A stretch of 25,942 nt of DNA, taken from an uncultured Lachnoclostridium sp. (GTDB lineage Bacteria; Bacillota; Clostridia; Lachnospirales; Lachnospiraceae). Below, in pieces: positions 14,677 to 22,097 of this stretch. Position numbers and translations under genes: made by a program. Location of the stretch: NCBI GenBank assembly GCA_905212635.1, contig CAJMFH010000036.1, positions 1 through 25,942 on the forward strand. The letters are read 5' to 3'. Under the pieces are notes generated by a model that ran no database searches, was not told the DNA's origin, and saw nothing but the letters and a program-made list of their open reading frames with translations. Within the stretch, counting starts at the first letter, position 1. Every line of letters begins with the position of its first letter.

Positions 14677-15261
14677 CTACTCCCGTTCCCGTCTCGGGAA
14701 AAGCAGCAGTACAAGCAGTCCCACCCCCACGACGAGGATAATGGTTTTGTATTGATTGAAATAATGGAAAAAGGTGTCGCGGTATTGGTATCCATAATAT
14801 CCCAGGGTGATGAGGACACTATTCCAGAGTGTAATTCCGATTGCGGAAAAGATGGCATAAGTAGGAAAAGACTGCTTGGAAGAACCGGCGACAAAAGCGA
14901 TGTATGTGCGGCAAAGAGGGATTACGCGCGCGAGGCAGACGGCTATTTTTCCGTGGTCGCCAAAAGTGCGGTAGGAAGAAAGGATGGGCTTTTCGGTGGA
15001 GGGAAATCGGCGCATCAATCGGTCGAGAAGCGGGGAGCCGCCGAAGCGTCCAATCAGATAGGTCAAGGTGGTTCCGGCAAGTCCGGCAATGCTGCTATAT
15101 ATAATAAGAAGAAACAGCGGCGTACCATGACCTGCACCAAAGGCTCCGGCAAATGGCAGGACAAGTTCGCTGGAAATAGGAAAACAGGCGTATTCCAGCG
15201 CAATGAGTACAATAATAGCCGGTGTTCCGTAGTTTTGTATCCAAAGAAGAATCTGATCCAT
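14677..15261 (-). CDS. DedA family membrane protein
   Basis: This 194-aa integral membrane protein (VTT/SNARE-associated domain) has family hallmarks: an N-terminal re-entrant region EYACFPISSELVLPFAGAFG (about residues 23-42), the GxxxG-rich segment GLAGTTLTYLIGRFGGSPLL (about 60-79), and FGDHGKIAVCLARVIPLCRT (about 99-118), with the Arg residues found in DedA proteins. The last hydrophobic helix ends in FPRRERE. DedA proteins act in lipid carrier or phospholipid flipping, including undecaprenyl phosphate. The ribosome binding site is AAGGTG. A -10-like TATAAT lies upstream on the minus strand. A plus-strand reading frame over the same DNA is a shadow. Confidence 0.92.
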   Translation of the reverse strand: MDQILLWIQNYGTPAIIVLIALEYACFPISSELVLPFAGAFGAGHGTPLFLLIIYSSIAGLAGTTLTYLIGRFGGSPLLDRLMRRFPSTEKPILSSYRTFGDHGKIAVCLARVIPLCRTYIAFVAGSSKQSFPTYAIFSAIGITLWNSVLITLGYYGYQYRDTFFHYFNQYKTIILVVGVGLLVLLLFPRRERE

Positions 15262-15325
15262 AAAATCACCTTAGTAAGGGTATTAGTTTATTATATGGGA
15301 GAAACGCAGTTAATAGACTTTTTAT

Positions 15326-15354
15326 TTGCGCAAAAAGAAAAGATGGGGTATACT
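15326..15354 (+). promoter_or_regulatory. Aldo-keto reductase promoter
   Basis: TTGCGC (15326-15331), 17 bases, TATACT (15349-15354), 40 bases ahead of the start at 15394. The -10 is good and the -35 moderate. Confidence 0.6.
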
Positions 15355-15393
15355 GAAAGCGCAAGACCAATGGAAAGAAAGGCGGAGGAAAGA

Positions 15394-16212
15394 ATGCAGA
15401 CATTACAATCAAGAGTGACATTGAATAATGGAGTAGAGATGCCAATTTTTGGACTTGGCGTGTATAAGTCCGAGGGGGATACGGTTCCGGCAGTGCAGGC
15501 GGCGATAAAAAACGGATATCGTCTGATTGACACAGCGGCGTTTTATTTTAATGAAAAAGAAGTAGGAGAAGCCGTTCGGACATGTGGAGTACCAAGGGAA
15601 GAATTGTTTATTACGACAAAATTGTGGAATGATAAGCAGCGGGAAGGCAGACAGAGAGAAGCGTTTGAGTCCAGTTTAAAAGAATTGGGGCTGGAATATG
15701 TGGATCTTTATCTGGTTCATTGGCCGGTGCCTGAAAAAATTCATGAAACATGGGAAATATTGGAAGAACTATATGAGGAAGGTCTTGTAAAGGCAATAGG
15801 AGTCAGTAATTTTTTGGAACATCATTTGGAAAAACTCAGTGTGAAAGCCAACATTGCGCCGGCGGTGGATCAGTTTGAGTGTAATCCGTATCTGACACGT
15901 CAGAGCCTGCGGCAGTATTGCAGGAAGCACGATATTGTGCCGGAGGCATGGAGTCCACTGGGACGGGGTGCCTGCTTTGAAGATCCGGTTCTTTTGGAAA
16001 TTGCAAAGCGTCATGGAAAAAGTGTGGCACAGGTTATCCTGCGTTATGATGTGCAAAATGGAATTATTACAATTCCAAAATCAACAAAAGAAGAGCGAAT
16101 CATACAGAATGCACAGGTATTTGATTTTGCGCTGACGGAAGAAGAAATTGCAGCAATTGATGGATTGAATCGTGATGAAATGCACGGCGATCCGGATCAT
16201 GTGAATTTTTGA
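15394..16212 (+). CDS. Aldo/keto reductase
   Basis: This 272-aa NADPH-dependent reductase has a TIM-barrel fold. From ATG 15394, which has GGCGGAGG upstream and matches the family start, the catalytic tetrad is visible: Asp46 (LIDTAAF), Tyr51 (FYFNE), Lys76 (ITTKLWN) and His109 (LVHWP). The C-terminal coenzyme segment IPKSTKEERIIQNAQVFDF is also present. The open frame extends upstream to 14671, but that part is antisense of the dedA-like gene and is rejected. Enzymes of this 2,5-diketogluconate-reductase-like group reduce aldehydes and ketones. Actual substrate unknown. Confidence 0.95.
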   Translation: MQTLQSRVTLNNGVEMPIFGLGVYKSEGDTVPAVQAAIKNGYRLIDTAAFYFNEKEVGEAVRTCGVPREELFITTKLWNDKQREGRQREAFESSLKELGLEYVDLYLVHWPVPEKIHETWEILEELYEEGLVKAIGVSNFLEHHLEKLSVKANIAPAVDQFECNPYLTRQSLRQYCRKHDIVPEAWSPLGRGACFEDPVLLEIAKRHGKSVAQVILRYDVQNGIITIPKSTKEERIIQNAQVFDFALTEEEIAAIDGLNRDEMHGDPDHVNF

Positions 16213-16233
16213 CAGAAGAGAAGTCGGCGCGTA

Positions 16234-16262
16234 TTGACGAAAACGCAGGAAATTGATATAAT
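16234..16262 (+). promoter_or_regulatory. Promoter of the small L,D-transpeptidase gene
   Basis: TTGACG (16234-16239), 17 bases, TATAAT (16257-16262). It probably also drives leuS, since no other promoter is seen before 17204. Confidence 0.85.
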
Positions 16263-16308
16263 AAAAGATACGTGATGTCAGGGGTGGAGAGTTGTATTGG
16301 AGGAGAGT

Positions 16309-17172
16309 ATGAAAAACAGGGCGAGAAGTTTGGTAAGGATTGGCCTTTTAATGCTTTTTCTGGCATTGCTGATACCGGGAGCGGCACAGGCAAAGAAAAC
16401 GGCGAAAAAGAAAACCGATTCTTATGTTATTAAAATCAATAAGCTGCAAAATACCGTCACCGTTTATAAAAAGAGAAAGGCCATCAAGGCATTTCCGTGT
16501 TCTACCGGCCGCATAACGCCGACGGGAACATTTCGGATTCAGCAGCGGATGCGCTGGCATGTGCTCAAAGGACCTTGTTATGGACAATATTGCAGCCGTA
16601 TTTATAAGGGTATTTTGTTTCATTCTGTCTGGTATCACAAGCAGAATCCGGGAACATTGTCCAATAGCAGTTACAATCGGCTCGGAACGATGGCATCGCA
16701 TGGCTGTGTTCGTCTGACCGTAAAGGATGCCAAGTGGATTTATGACAATTGCCCGGTTGGCACGAAAGTGGTTATTTACAATGCGAAAAAACCGGGGCCG
16801 CTCGGCAAACCGCGGGCAATTAAGGTGCCGGGATATTCCGGATACGATCCGACTGATATATGGAGCAAGAGAAACCCATATAATAGGAAGAAACCCGTGA
16901 TCCGCGGTGCAAAGAAAAGGCGCATCGCGTACGGAGAGCGCAAGTACAAAGTTATGGAGGGGATTCGTGCACGGAATACGACGGGGTATGATGCGACGCG
17001 GCGTGTGAAAACGTTCATTGAGTATCGAAAAGACGAGTCGTATGAATATGCAAAAGTGCGCAGAGTCAATACAAAGAAACCGGGAGATTACCGGATTACA
17101 TATAAACTGACGGATGAAATCGGACGAAAAACGTCTGTAAAGGTTATCCATAAGGTGTTAAAAAAGAAGTAA
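16309..17172 (+). CDS. Secreted L,D-transpeptidase (YkuD)
   Basis: This 287-aa exported enzyme starts at ATG 16309; a TTG at 16297 is in frame but lies in front of the GGAGGAG ribosome binding site (16298-16304). The signal peptide is at about residues 1-28 (IGLLMLFLALLIPGAAQA). The YkuD domain lies at about 38-160: YVIKINKLQNTVTVYKKRKA, PTGTFRI, the catalytic His in ILFHS (His105) and the canonical SHGCVR (Cys133). A C-terminal beta domain (about 205-287) resembles the DUF5011-type surface Ig-like fold, ending GDYRITYKLTDEIGRKTSVK. It should modify peptidoglycan peptide stems. It is 31 bases from leuS. It is a paralogue of the large enzyme at 10364 (shared KKPGPLGK and YDPTD tail). Confidence 0.93.
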   Translation: MKNRARSLVRIGLLMLFLALLIPGAAQAKKTAKKKTDSYVIKINKLQNTVTVYKKRKAIKAFPCSTGRITPTGTFRIQQRMRWHVLKGPCYGQYCSRIYKGILFHSVWYHKQNPGTLSNSSYNRLGTMASHGCVRLTVKDAKWIYDNCPVGTKVVIYNAKKPGPLGKPRAIKVPGYSGYDPTDIWSKRNPYNRKKPVIRGAKKRRIAYGERKYKVMEGIRARNTTGYDATRRVKTFIEYRKDESYEYAKVRRVNTKKPGDYRITYKLTDEIGRKTSVKVIHKVLKKK

Positions 17173-17203
17173 AAATGTAAAGTTAAATTTAGGAGGAATT
17201 GAC

Positions 17204-19612
17204 ATGAAGTCATCTTACAACCCGAAAGAAATTGAGAAAAAATGGCAGAAGATCTGGGAAGAGAAAAAGGCTTTTGCAGCTACTGACGATTATTCAAAGC
17301 CAAAGTTTTATGCGTTGGTGGAATTTCCTTATCCATCCGGACAGGGCTTGCATGTAGGTCATCCAAGACCTTATACAGCACTTGATATTGTAGCGCGTAA
17401 GCGCCGTATGCAGGGATATAATGTCCTTTATCCGATGGGATGGGATGCATTTGGTCTTCCTACAGAAAACTATGCAATTAAAAATAAAGTTCATCCCAAA
17501 GAAGTTACAAAGCAGAATGTAGCACGTTTTAAAGCGCAGTTGCAGGCACTTGGTTATTCCTTTGACTGGGATCGCGAGATCAATACAACCGATCCGAATT
17601 ATTTCAAATGGACACAGTGGATTTTCCTGAAATTGTTTAAAGCAGGACTTGCTTATAAATCTGAAATGCCGATCAACTGGTGTACTTCCTGTAAATGCGG
17701 ACTTGCCAATGAAGAAGTTGTAAATGGTGTCTGCGAGCGATGTGGAAGCGAAGTTGTCCGCAAAGTAAAAAGTCAGTGGATGTTAAAAATTACCAAATAT
17801 GCAGATAAATTGATTGATGATCTGGATGACGTGGATTATATTGAGCGTGTCAAAGTTTCCCAGAAAAACTGGATTGGACGTTCTCATGGTGCAGAGGTGG
17901 ATTTCCAGCTCAAAGATAAGGAAGAGAAACTCCGTATCTATACAACTCGTCCGGATACACTATTTGGTGTAACGTATATGGTTGTTTCTCCGGAGCATCC
18001 ATATCTTGATAAATACAAAGATGAGATCACAAACTGGGAAGAGATTGTGGCTTATCGTGAGATGGCAGCAAGAAAATCCGATTTTGAAAGAACCGAGCTT
18101 GCGAAAGAAAAGACGGGTGTCGAGATTCAGGGCTTGACAGCAGTGAACCCGGTAAATGGAAAAGAAATTCCGGTATGGGTATCGGATTATGTATTGATGA
18201 GCTATGGAACCGGTGCTATCATGGCAGTTCCTGCACATGACGACCGTGACTGGGAGTTCGCAAAGAAATTTAATATCCCGGTTATTGAAGTAATTGAAGG
18301 AGGAAATGTAGAAGAAGCAGCGTTCACAGATGTTGCTACAGGAACTCTTGTAAATTCCGGATTCCTTACAGGAAAATCGGTAGAAGAAGCAAAGAAAGCT
18401 ATCATTGAATGGCTGGAAGAAAAAGGCGTCGGTACGAAAAAGACAAACTTCAAACTGCGTGACTGGGTATTCTCCAGACAGCGTTACTGGGGTGAACCGA
18501 TTCCAATTGTAAAATGTGAAAAATGCGGATATGTTCCGATTCCGGAAGAAGAACTTCCATTGGAACTTCCGGAAGTTGACAATTATATGCCGACCGACAA
18601 TGGCGAGTCTCCAATCGCAAATATCCGCGACTGGGTAGAGACGACTTGTCCTTGCTGTGGTGGCAAGGCAGAGCGTGAGACGGATACGATGCCACAGTGG
18701 GCAGGATCTTCCTGGTATTTCCTCCGCTATATTGATCCGCACAATGACAAAGCACTTGCAAGCCGCGAGGCAATGGAATACTGGCTTCCAGTTGACTGGT
18801 ACAATGGTGGAATGGAGCATACCACCCTTCATCTTCTGTATTCTCGTTTCTGGCACAAATTCCTGTACGATCAGGGCGTAGTGCCTACGAAAGAGCCATA
18901 CCAGAAGAGAACGTCTCACGGTATGATCCTTGGCGAAAATGGCGAGAAAATGAGTAAATCCCGTGGAAACGTTATCAACCCGGATGATATTGTAAGTGCG
19001 TATGGTGCAGATACACTTCGTACGTATGAAATGTTTATCGGAACATTTGATGCGGCAGCAGCCTGGTCGGATGATGGCGTAAAAGGATGCCGTCGTTTTC
19101 TGGAGCGTGTATGGAAATTACAGGATATGGTTGTCGATGGTGACGAATATTCACCGGAACTTGAGACAAAGATTCACCAGACAATCAAAAAGGTCAGCAG
19201 TGACTTTGAAAACCTGAAGTATAATACAGCAATTGCGGCGATGATGGCGCTGATCAATGACTTCTACAAAGCAGGCAAACTGACAAAGGCGGATTTCAAG
19301 ACATTGATCCATCTTTTGAACCCGGTAGCACCACATATCACAGAAGAATTGTGGCAGATCATGGGATTTGAAGGATATCTGTATGAAAATGCATGGCCGG
19401 AATACGACGAAGAAAAGACCGTTGAGAAAATGCAGGAAATCGCAGTTCAGGTTAATGGTAAAGTTCGTGCAACTGTAAAACTTGCCATTGATGCTGATAA
19501 AGATACTGCACTTACCGCCGGCAGAGAAGCTATCGCAGACAAACTTGGCGATAAGCAGATTGTAAAAGAAATTTACGTCCCTGGACGTATCATCAATATC
19601 GTAGTGAAATAG
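17204..19612 (+). CDS. leuS: Leucyl-tRNA synthetase
   Basis: This 802-aa enzyme charges tRNA-Leu with leucine. The class I signature is HVGHP at residues 50-54 and KMSKS at about 582-586. A zinc knuckle (CTSCKCG...CERCG) lies at about 159-180. The CP1 editing domain contains TTRPDTLFGVTYMVVSPEH and GTGAIMAVPAHDDRDWEFAK, with the conserved Asp of the editing site. A second CxxC pair follows (CEKCG, CPCCGG). The C-terminal anticodon-binding part ends with VQVNGKVRATV. The ribosome binding site is AGGAGG. There is no T-box leader; only 31 bases separate it from the L,D-transpeptidase gene, so it is probably read from that promoter. Codon use is more biased than its neighbours, as expected for high expression. 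Confidence 0.98.
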   Translation: MKSSYNPKEIEKKWQKIWEEKKAFAATDDYSKPKFYALVEFPYPSGQGLHVGHPRPYTALDIVARKRRMQGYNVLYPMGWDAFGLPTENYAIKNKVHPKEVTKQNVARFKAQLQALGYSFDWDREINTTDPNYFKWTQWIFLKLFKAGLAYKSEMPINWCTSCKCGLANEEVVNGVCERCGSEVVRKVKSQWMLKITKYADKLIDDLDDVDYIERVKVSQKNWIGRSHGAEVDFQLKDKEEKLRIYTTRPDTLFGVTYMVVSPEHPYLDKYKDEITNWEEIVAYREMAARKSDFERTELAKEKTGVEIQGLTAVNPVNGKEIPVWVSDYVLMSYGTGAIMAVPAHDDRDWEFAKKFNIPVIEVIEGGNVEEAAFTDVATGTLVNSGFLTGKSVEEAKKAIIEWLEEKGVGTKKTNFKLRDWVFSRQRYWGEPIPIVKCEKCGYVPIPEEELPLELPEVDNYMPTDNGESPIANIRDWVETTCPCCGGKAERETDTMPQWAGSSWYFLRYIDPHNDKALASREAMEYWLPVDWYNGGMEHTTLHLLYSRFWHKFLYDQGVVPTKEPYQKRTSHGMILGENGEKMSKSRGNVINPDDIVSAYGADTLRTYEMFIGTFDAAAAWSDDGVKGCRRFLERVWKLQDMVVDGDEYSPELETKIHQTIKKVSSDFENLKYNTAIAAMMALINDFYKAGKLTKADFKTLIHLLNPVAPHITEELWQIMGFEGYLYENAWPEYDEEKTVEKMQEIAVQVNGKVRATVKLAIDADKDTALTAGREAIADKLGDKQIVKEIYVPGRIINIVVK

Positions 19613-19692
19613 GAGCCAGCCTTGACGGCGGAAGCCGTCAACTCTAATGCTGGCGACGACTTGCCGCCGAAGCGAAGCTGAGGGGGCGCTAC
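19613..19692 (+). repeat. Left copy of an inverted structured element
   Basis: It starts at the first base after the leuS stop. GCCAGC (19615-19620) pairs with GCTGGC (19649-19654) around a perfect hairpin TTGACGGC-GGAA-GCCGTCAA (19622-19641). The core TCTAATGC ... GACTTGCCGCCG ... GAGGGGGCGCTAC (19643-19692) recurs in inverted orientation at 20168-20205. An 11-base insert (GAAGCGAAGCT) is present only here. Confidence 0.65.
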
Positions 19693-19752
19693 CACTGAGC
19701 CGCCCATGGCGACTTCGACTGCGAACAACTAAATCTATGAATTAAGGCAAGG

Positions 19753-19793
19753 CAGCCAAAACGAGAAGAAATTCTTGTTTTGGCTGTTTTTTT
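19753..19793 (+). terminator. Terminator, probably of leuS
   Basis: Perfect 10-bp stem CAGCCAAAAC (19753-19762) with GTTTTGGCTG (19777-19786), inner GAA/TTC pairing, then seven T. It lies 140 bases after leuS, beyond the structured element. Confidence 0.85.
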
Positions 19794-19811
19794 CGATAAC
19801 AGCATGAGAGA

Positions 19812-19917
19812 AAGGCAACCCAAGCAGTAGAATTCACTAGAATAGGCTGCTTTTTCGTTACCGTGAAAGTTTGAAAAGCAGCCAAAATGAGAGAAACCTT
19901 ACAGATAGGTTGCTTTT
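19812..19917 (+). repeat. Two degenerate copies of the terminator hairpin
   Basis: AAGCAG/CTGCTT (19822-19827, 19847-19852) and AAAAGCAGCC/GGTTGCTTTT (19874-19883, 19908-19917) both repeat the GCAGCC...GGCTGC theme of the terminator at 19753, each with a T run after the stem. They look like duplicated and decayed terminators. Confidence 0.5.
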
Positions 19918-19949
19918 AAAGCAAGTATGGGGAAGTCGCTCAAAAAGAA

Positions 19950-20158
19950 TTACGGTAAAAAGTTTATTACGGAACGCGGTTTTACCGTAAATTATGTAAA
20001 TAATAGGAAATGACTGTAAAAAAGTGGAAATTATTACGGTATTATTTTGCACGAAACAAGATAAAATACCGTAAAAAATTAAAATTTGTAAAAATATGGT
20101 AAAAAAGAGGGCGGAATTACGGTGCAAATAGAGGAAAAACTAGGATTTGACCGTAATG
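19950..20158 (+). repeat. TTACGGT hairpin cluster, copy A
   Basis: Three inverted pairs of TTACGGT lie in 210 bases: TTACGGTAAAA/TTTTACCGTAA (19950-19960, 19980-19990, perfect), ATTACGGT...ATACCGTAA (20033 to about 20075), and ATTACGGT-CAAAT/ATTTG-ACCGTAAT (about 20116-20158). The stretch 20033-20158 matches the stretch 25611-25737 in order and length. No reading frame here is credible. Confidence 0.7.
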
Positions 20159-20167
20159 CTAGAAAAG

Positions 20168-20245
20168 TAGCGCCCCCTCGGTGGCAAGTCGCAGTTGGCA
20201 TTAGAAGGGGCTGCCACACTAATCACTTAGTGCGACAACCCCAAA
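20168..20245 (-). repeat. Right, inverted copy of the structured element
   Basis: TAGCGCCCCCTC (20168-20179), GGTGGCAAGTCG and GCATTAGA (to 20205) are the reverse complement of the left copy's core. Beyond it, CACTAA/TTAGTG with a four-base loop, flanked by GGGG and CCCC, forms the matching hairpin with a different sequence. In its own orientation the copy follows the end of the minus-strand FliK-like gene, as the left copy follows leuS. Confidence 0.65.
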
Positions 20246-20299
20246 AGAGAAATCCAGCGTGAGTGACTGTTTTTAGTGCAGGGAAGAAACTATGATTTC

Positions 20300-22078
20300 C
20301 TACGCTCTCAAATCAAAATTGTACCTTGTGATATTTCCGACCGGTGCCTCGGTTTCGATGAAATCGTGGACGAGATCAATGTCTTTTTTCTTTTCCGCAA
20401 ATTCCGAGGAGAAGCTGTAACCTTGCTCGTTTAGGGCATCTTTCAAAAGACCGACATTTTTTTCGAGCAAGTGAAGGGCATCGTTTTTGGCAACGAAAAA
20501 TTTGGTGGAAATATTGGTATGCTCTTTGGTGATATGGATATCCAGCGGTCCAAGGTGATCCATTTCAAGGTGCAGGAGGACTTTGAGATTGTCTTTCGAT
20601 TTTCGCAAAGCCTCTTTTTTTGTCATGACGTAAAGGTCGCCGTGGGCATTTTCGGAAGACAGTTTCAAAGGAAGCTGCATGTAAGCAAATTGTTCATTTA
20701 ACGTTTTCATAAACTGTAGATTCTGCTGCATATCATTCGTTGTGTTGACAGCACTTTCGCCGGAAGGGCGGGTGGCAAACATCTGGCTGAGATGCAGTAG
20801 ATCATCCAGTTCTGACGAAATTTTGTGATACAAAGAATCCATGCCATTGCCCTCTTTTAAGCCCTCTGGAGAAATGGTCCAGTTTGACAGAAACTGTCCT
20901 TTGACCAGTTTGCCAAGCGATGGATTTGCAAAAAGTTCGCGGATCATTGAATCGGAAAGTTTCGGAAGAGCAGAATGAAGCACTCCGAGCAGTTCGCGCG
21001 CAGTGGCGGAACCATTTCGTAAGTTGGCAACTAATTTGTCAGAATCTGTAAAATTGGCAAATAGATCTGCGAGGGATTCTCGCTCGGCAGCAGTGAGAAT
21101 GTGGCCGCTTTGTTCCTGAATAAATCTCGGTTCTTCGGCTGCCGCGCCGTTAGTTAAATTCGTATTTACCTTATCTGTGATGTTTGAAAACAATTGACGC
21201 ATACGCGACAAAGGATTGTTCGAACCAGCTTCCTCCGCGGACGGTGTTTCCTGTGGGGAAATGGTTTCCTCGGAAATTTCGGGAGAATCCGAAGATGTCA
21301 AAGTTTCGGAATTAACACCGGATTCTGTTTCTGCGGTCTGCTGCTCCAATGTTTCTTTGGCAGCCAATTGAAATTCTTCCAGAGATGGCGTGGAGTCTAG
21401 GGCAGTAGAAAGTAGTTCTCCGGCGGCATAACGGGCAACAGAAACATTTTCTTCAGAAAGTTCCGAGAGAAGGTCTGTCAGGGAATCCGTCAGAGAATTC
21501 ATGCGGCCAAGAAGCTGATGCTGCTGATTTTGGTAGGTGTCAAATTGCGCAACCGAGGCTTCATCCATCGGAAACCCGAGGCGGTACATTGTGATCACAT
21601 TGCTGACGTCCGCATTGGGATAGCGCGAGCAAAGCTGCATAAACGTGTTAATACTTTCCCGGCTGATGGATTGCTTATTTTCGAGGAGACTACGCACAAT
21701 GTCGAGATTGCGAGGGCTTTTCGGTAGTCCTGCCTCTTCAAGTGCCTGCTCAATCGTATCCTCCATGCCAAGAAGATAGGCAGACGACAGGGCTTTCATG
21801 TAAATCGTTCCATTGTCGAGGCTGGTGATGAGAAAGGCGGCTTTTTGCCCAATCGAATACATTGAGGCTTCGGGCAAATGACCGGTAAAAGAAGTGCCGT
21901 CGTCAAGAGAAATGGTAATTTCATTGCCGTGAACATCACTTACAACGCCTTTTAGTGTCTCGCCTTCGCGTAGTGTAATGGTGGAATTGCCGGTGCGAAA
22001 TGTGCGGCGAGCAGCAGTTGCCCCCATATTTCCCGAACGATTGGGATCGTTATTTATCGTATTACTTGTAATAGGCAT
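20300..22078 (-). CDS. FliK-like (flagellar hook-length control C-domain) protein
   Basis: This 592-aa soluble protein begins with MPITSNTINN, includes a small beta domain (about 35-100: REGETLKGVVSDVHGNEITI...), a helical middle and an acidic Ser/Thr/Glu-rich linker (about 250-300). The C-terminal 96 residues (497-592) look like the FliK/Flg_hook domain: LLHLEMDHLGPLDIHITKEH, then FVAKNDALHLLEKNVGLLKD and LNEQGYSF. FliK measures the flagellar hook and switches export specificity. No other flagellar gene is present, and its partner here is a Y-family polymerase 19 bases upstream, so the role is uncertain. The ribosome binding site is GAAGGGAG. The C-domain assignment is fairly good; the function is inferred. 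Confidence 0.8.
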   Translation of the reverse strand: MPITSNTINNDPNRSGNMGATAARRTFRTGNSTITLREGETLKGVVSDVHGNEITISLDDGTSFTGHLPEASMYSIGQKAAFLITSLDNGTIYMKALSSAYLLGMEDTIEQALEEAGLPKSPRNLDIVRSLLENKQSISRESINTFMQLCSRYPNADVSNVITMYRLGFPMDEASVAQFDTYQNQQHQLLGRMNSLTDSLTDLLSELSEENVSVARYAAGELLSTALDSTPSLEEFQLAAKETLEQQTAETESGVNSETLTSSDSPEISEETISPQETPSAEEAGSNNPLSRMRQLFSNITDKVNTNLTNGAAAEEPRFIQEQSGHILTAAERESLADLFANFTDSDKLVANLRNGSATARELLGVLHSALPKLSDSMIRELFANPSLGKLVKGQFLSNWTISPEGLKEGNGMDSLYHKISSELDDLLHLSQMFATRPSGESAVNTTNDMQQNLQFMKTLNEQFAYMQLPLKLSSENAHGDLYVMTKKEALRKSKDNLKVLLHLEMDHLGPLDIHITKEHTNISTKFFVAKNDALHLLEKNVGLLKDALNEQGYSFSSEFAEKKKDIDLVHDFIETEAPVGNITRYNFDLRA

Positions 22079-22097
22079 ATTATCGTCTCCCTTCTAA

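Noticed and set aside
14671..15393. N-terminal extension of the aldo-keto reductase frame
   Set aside because: It is antisense to the dedA-like gene, has no family similarity, and ATG 15394 has the ribosome binding site and promoter.
19858..20127. 89-aa minus-strand frame
   Set aside because: It lies on the TTACGGT hairpin cluster, is Phe/Ile/Leu-rich from AT-rich DNA and has no ribosome binding site.
20471..21727. Several plus-strand frames inside the FliK-like gene
   Set aside because: Shadows of the long minus-strand gene; no ribosome binding sites and no protein-like motifs.
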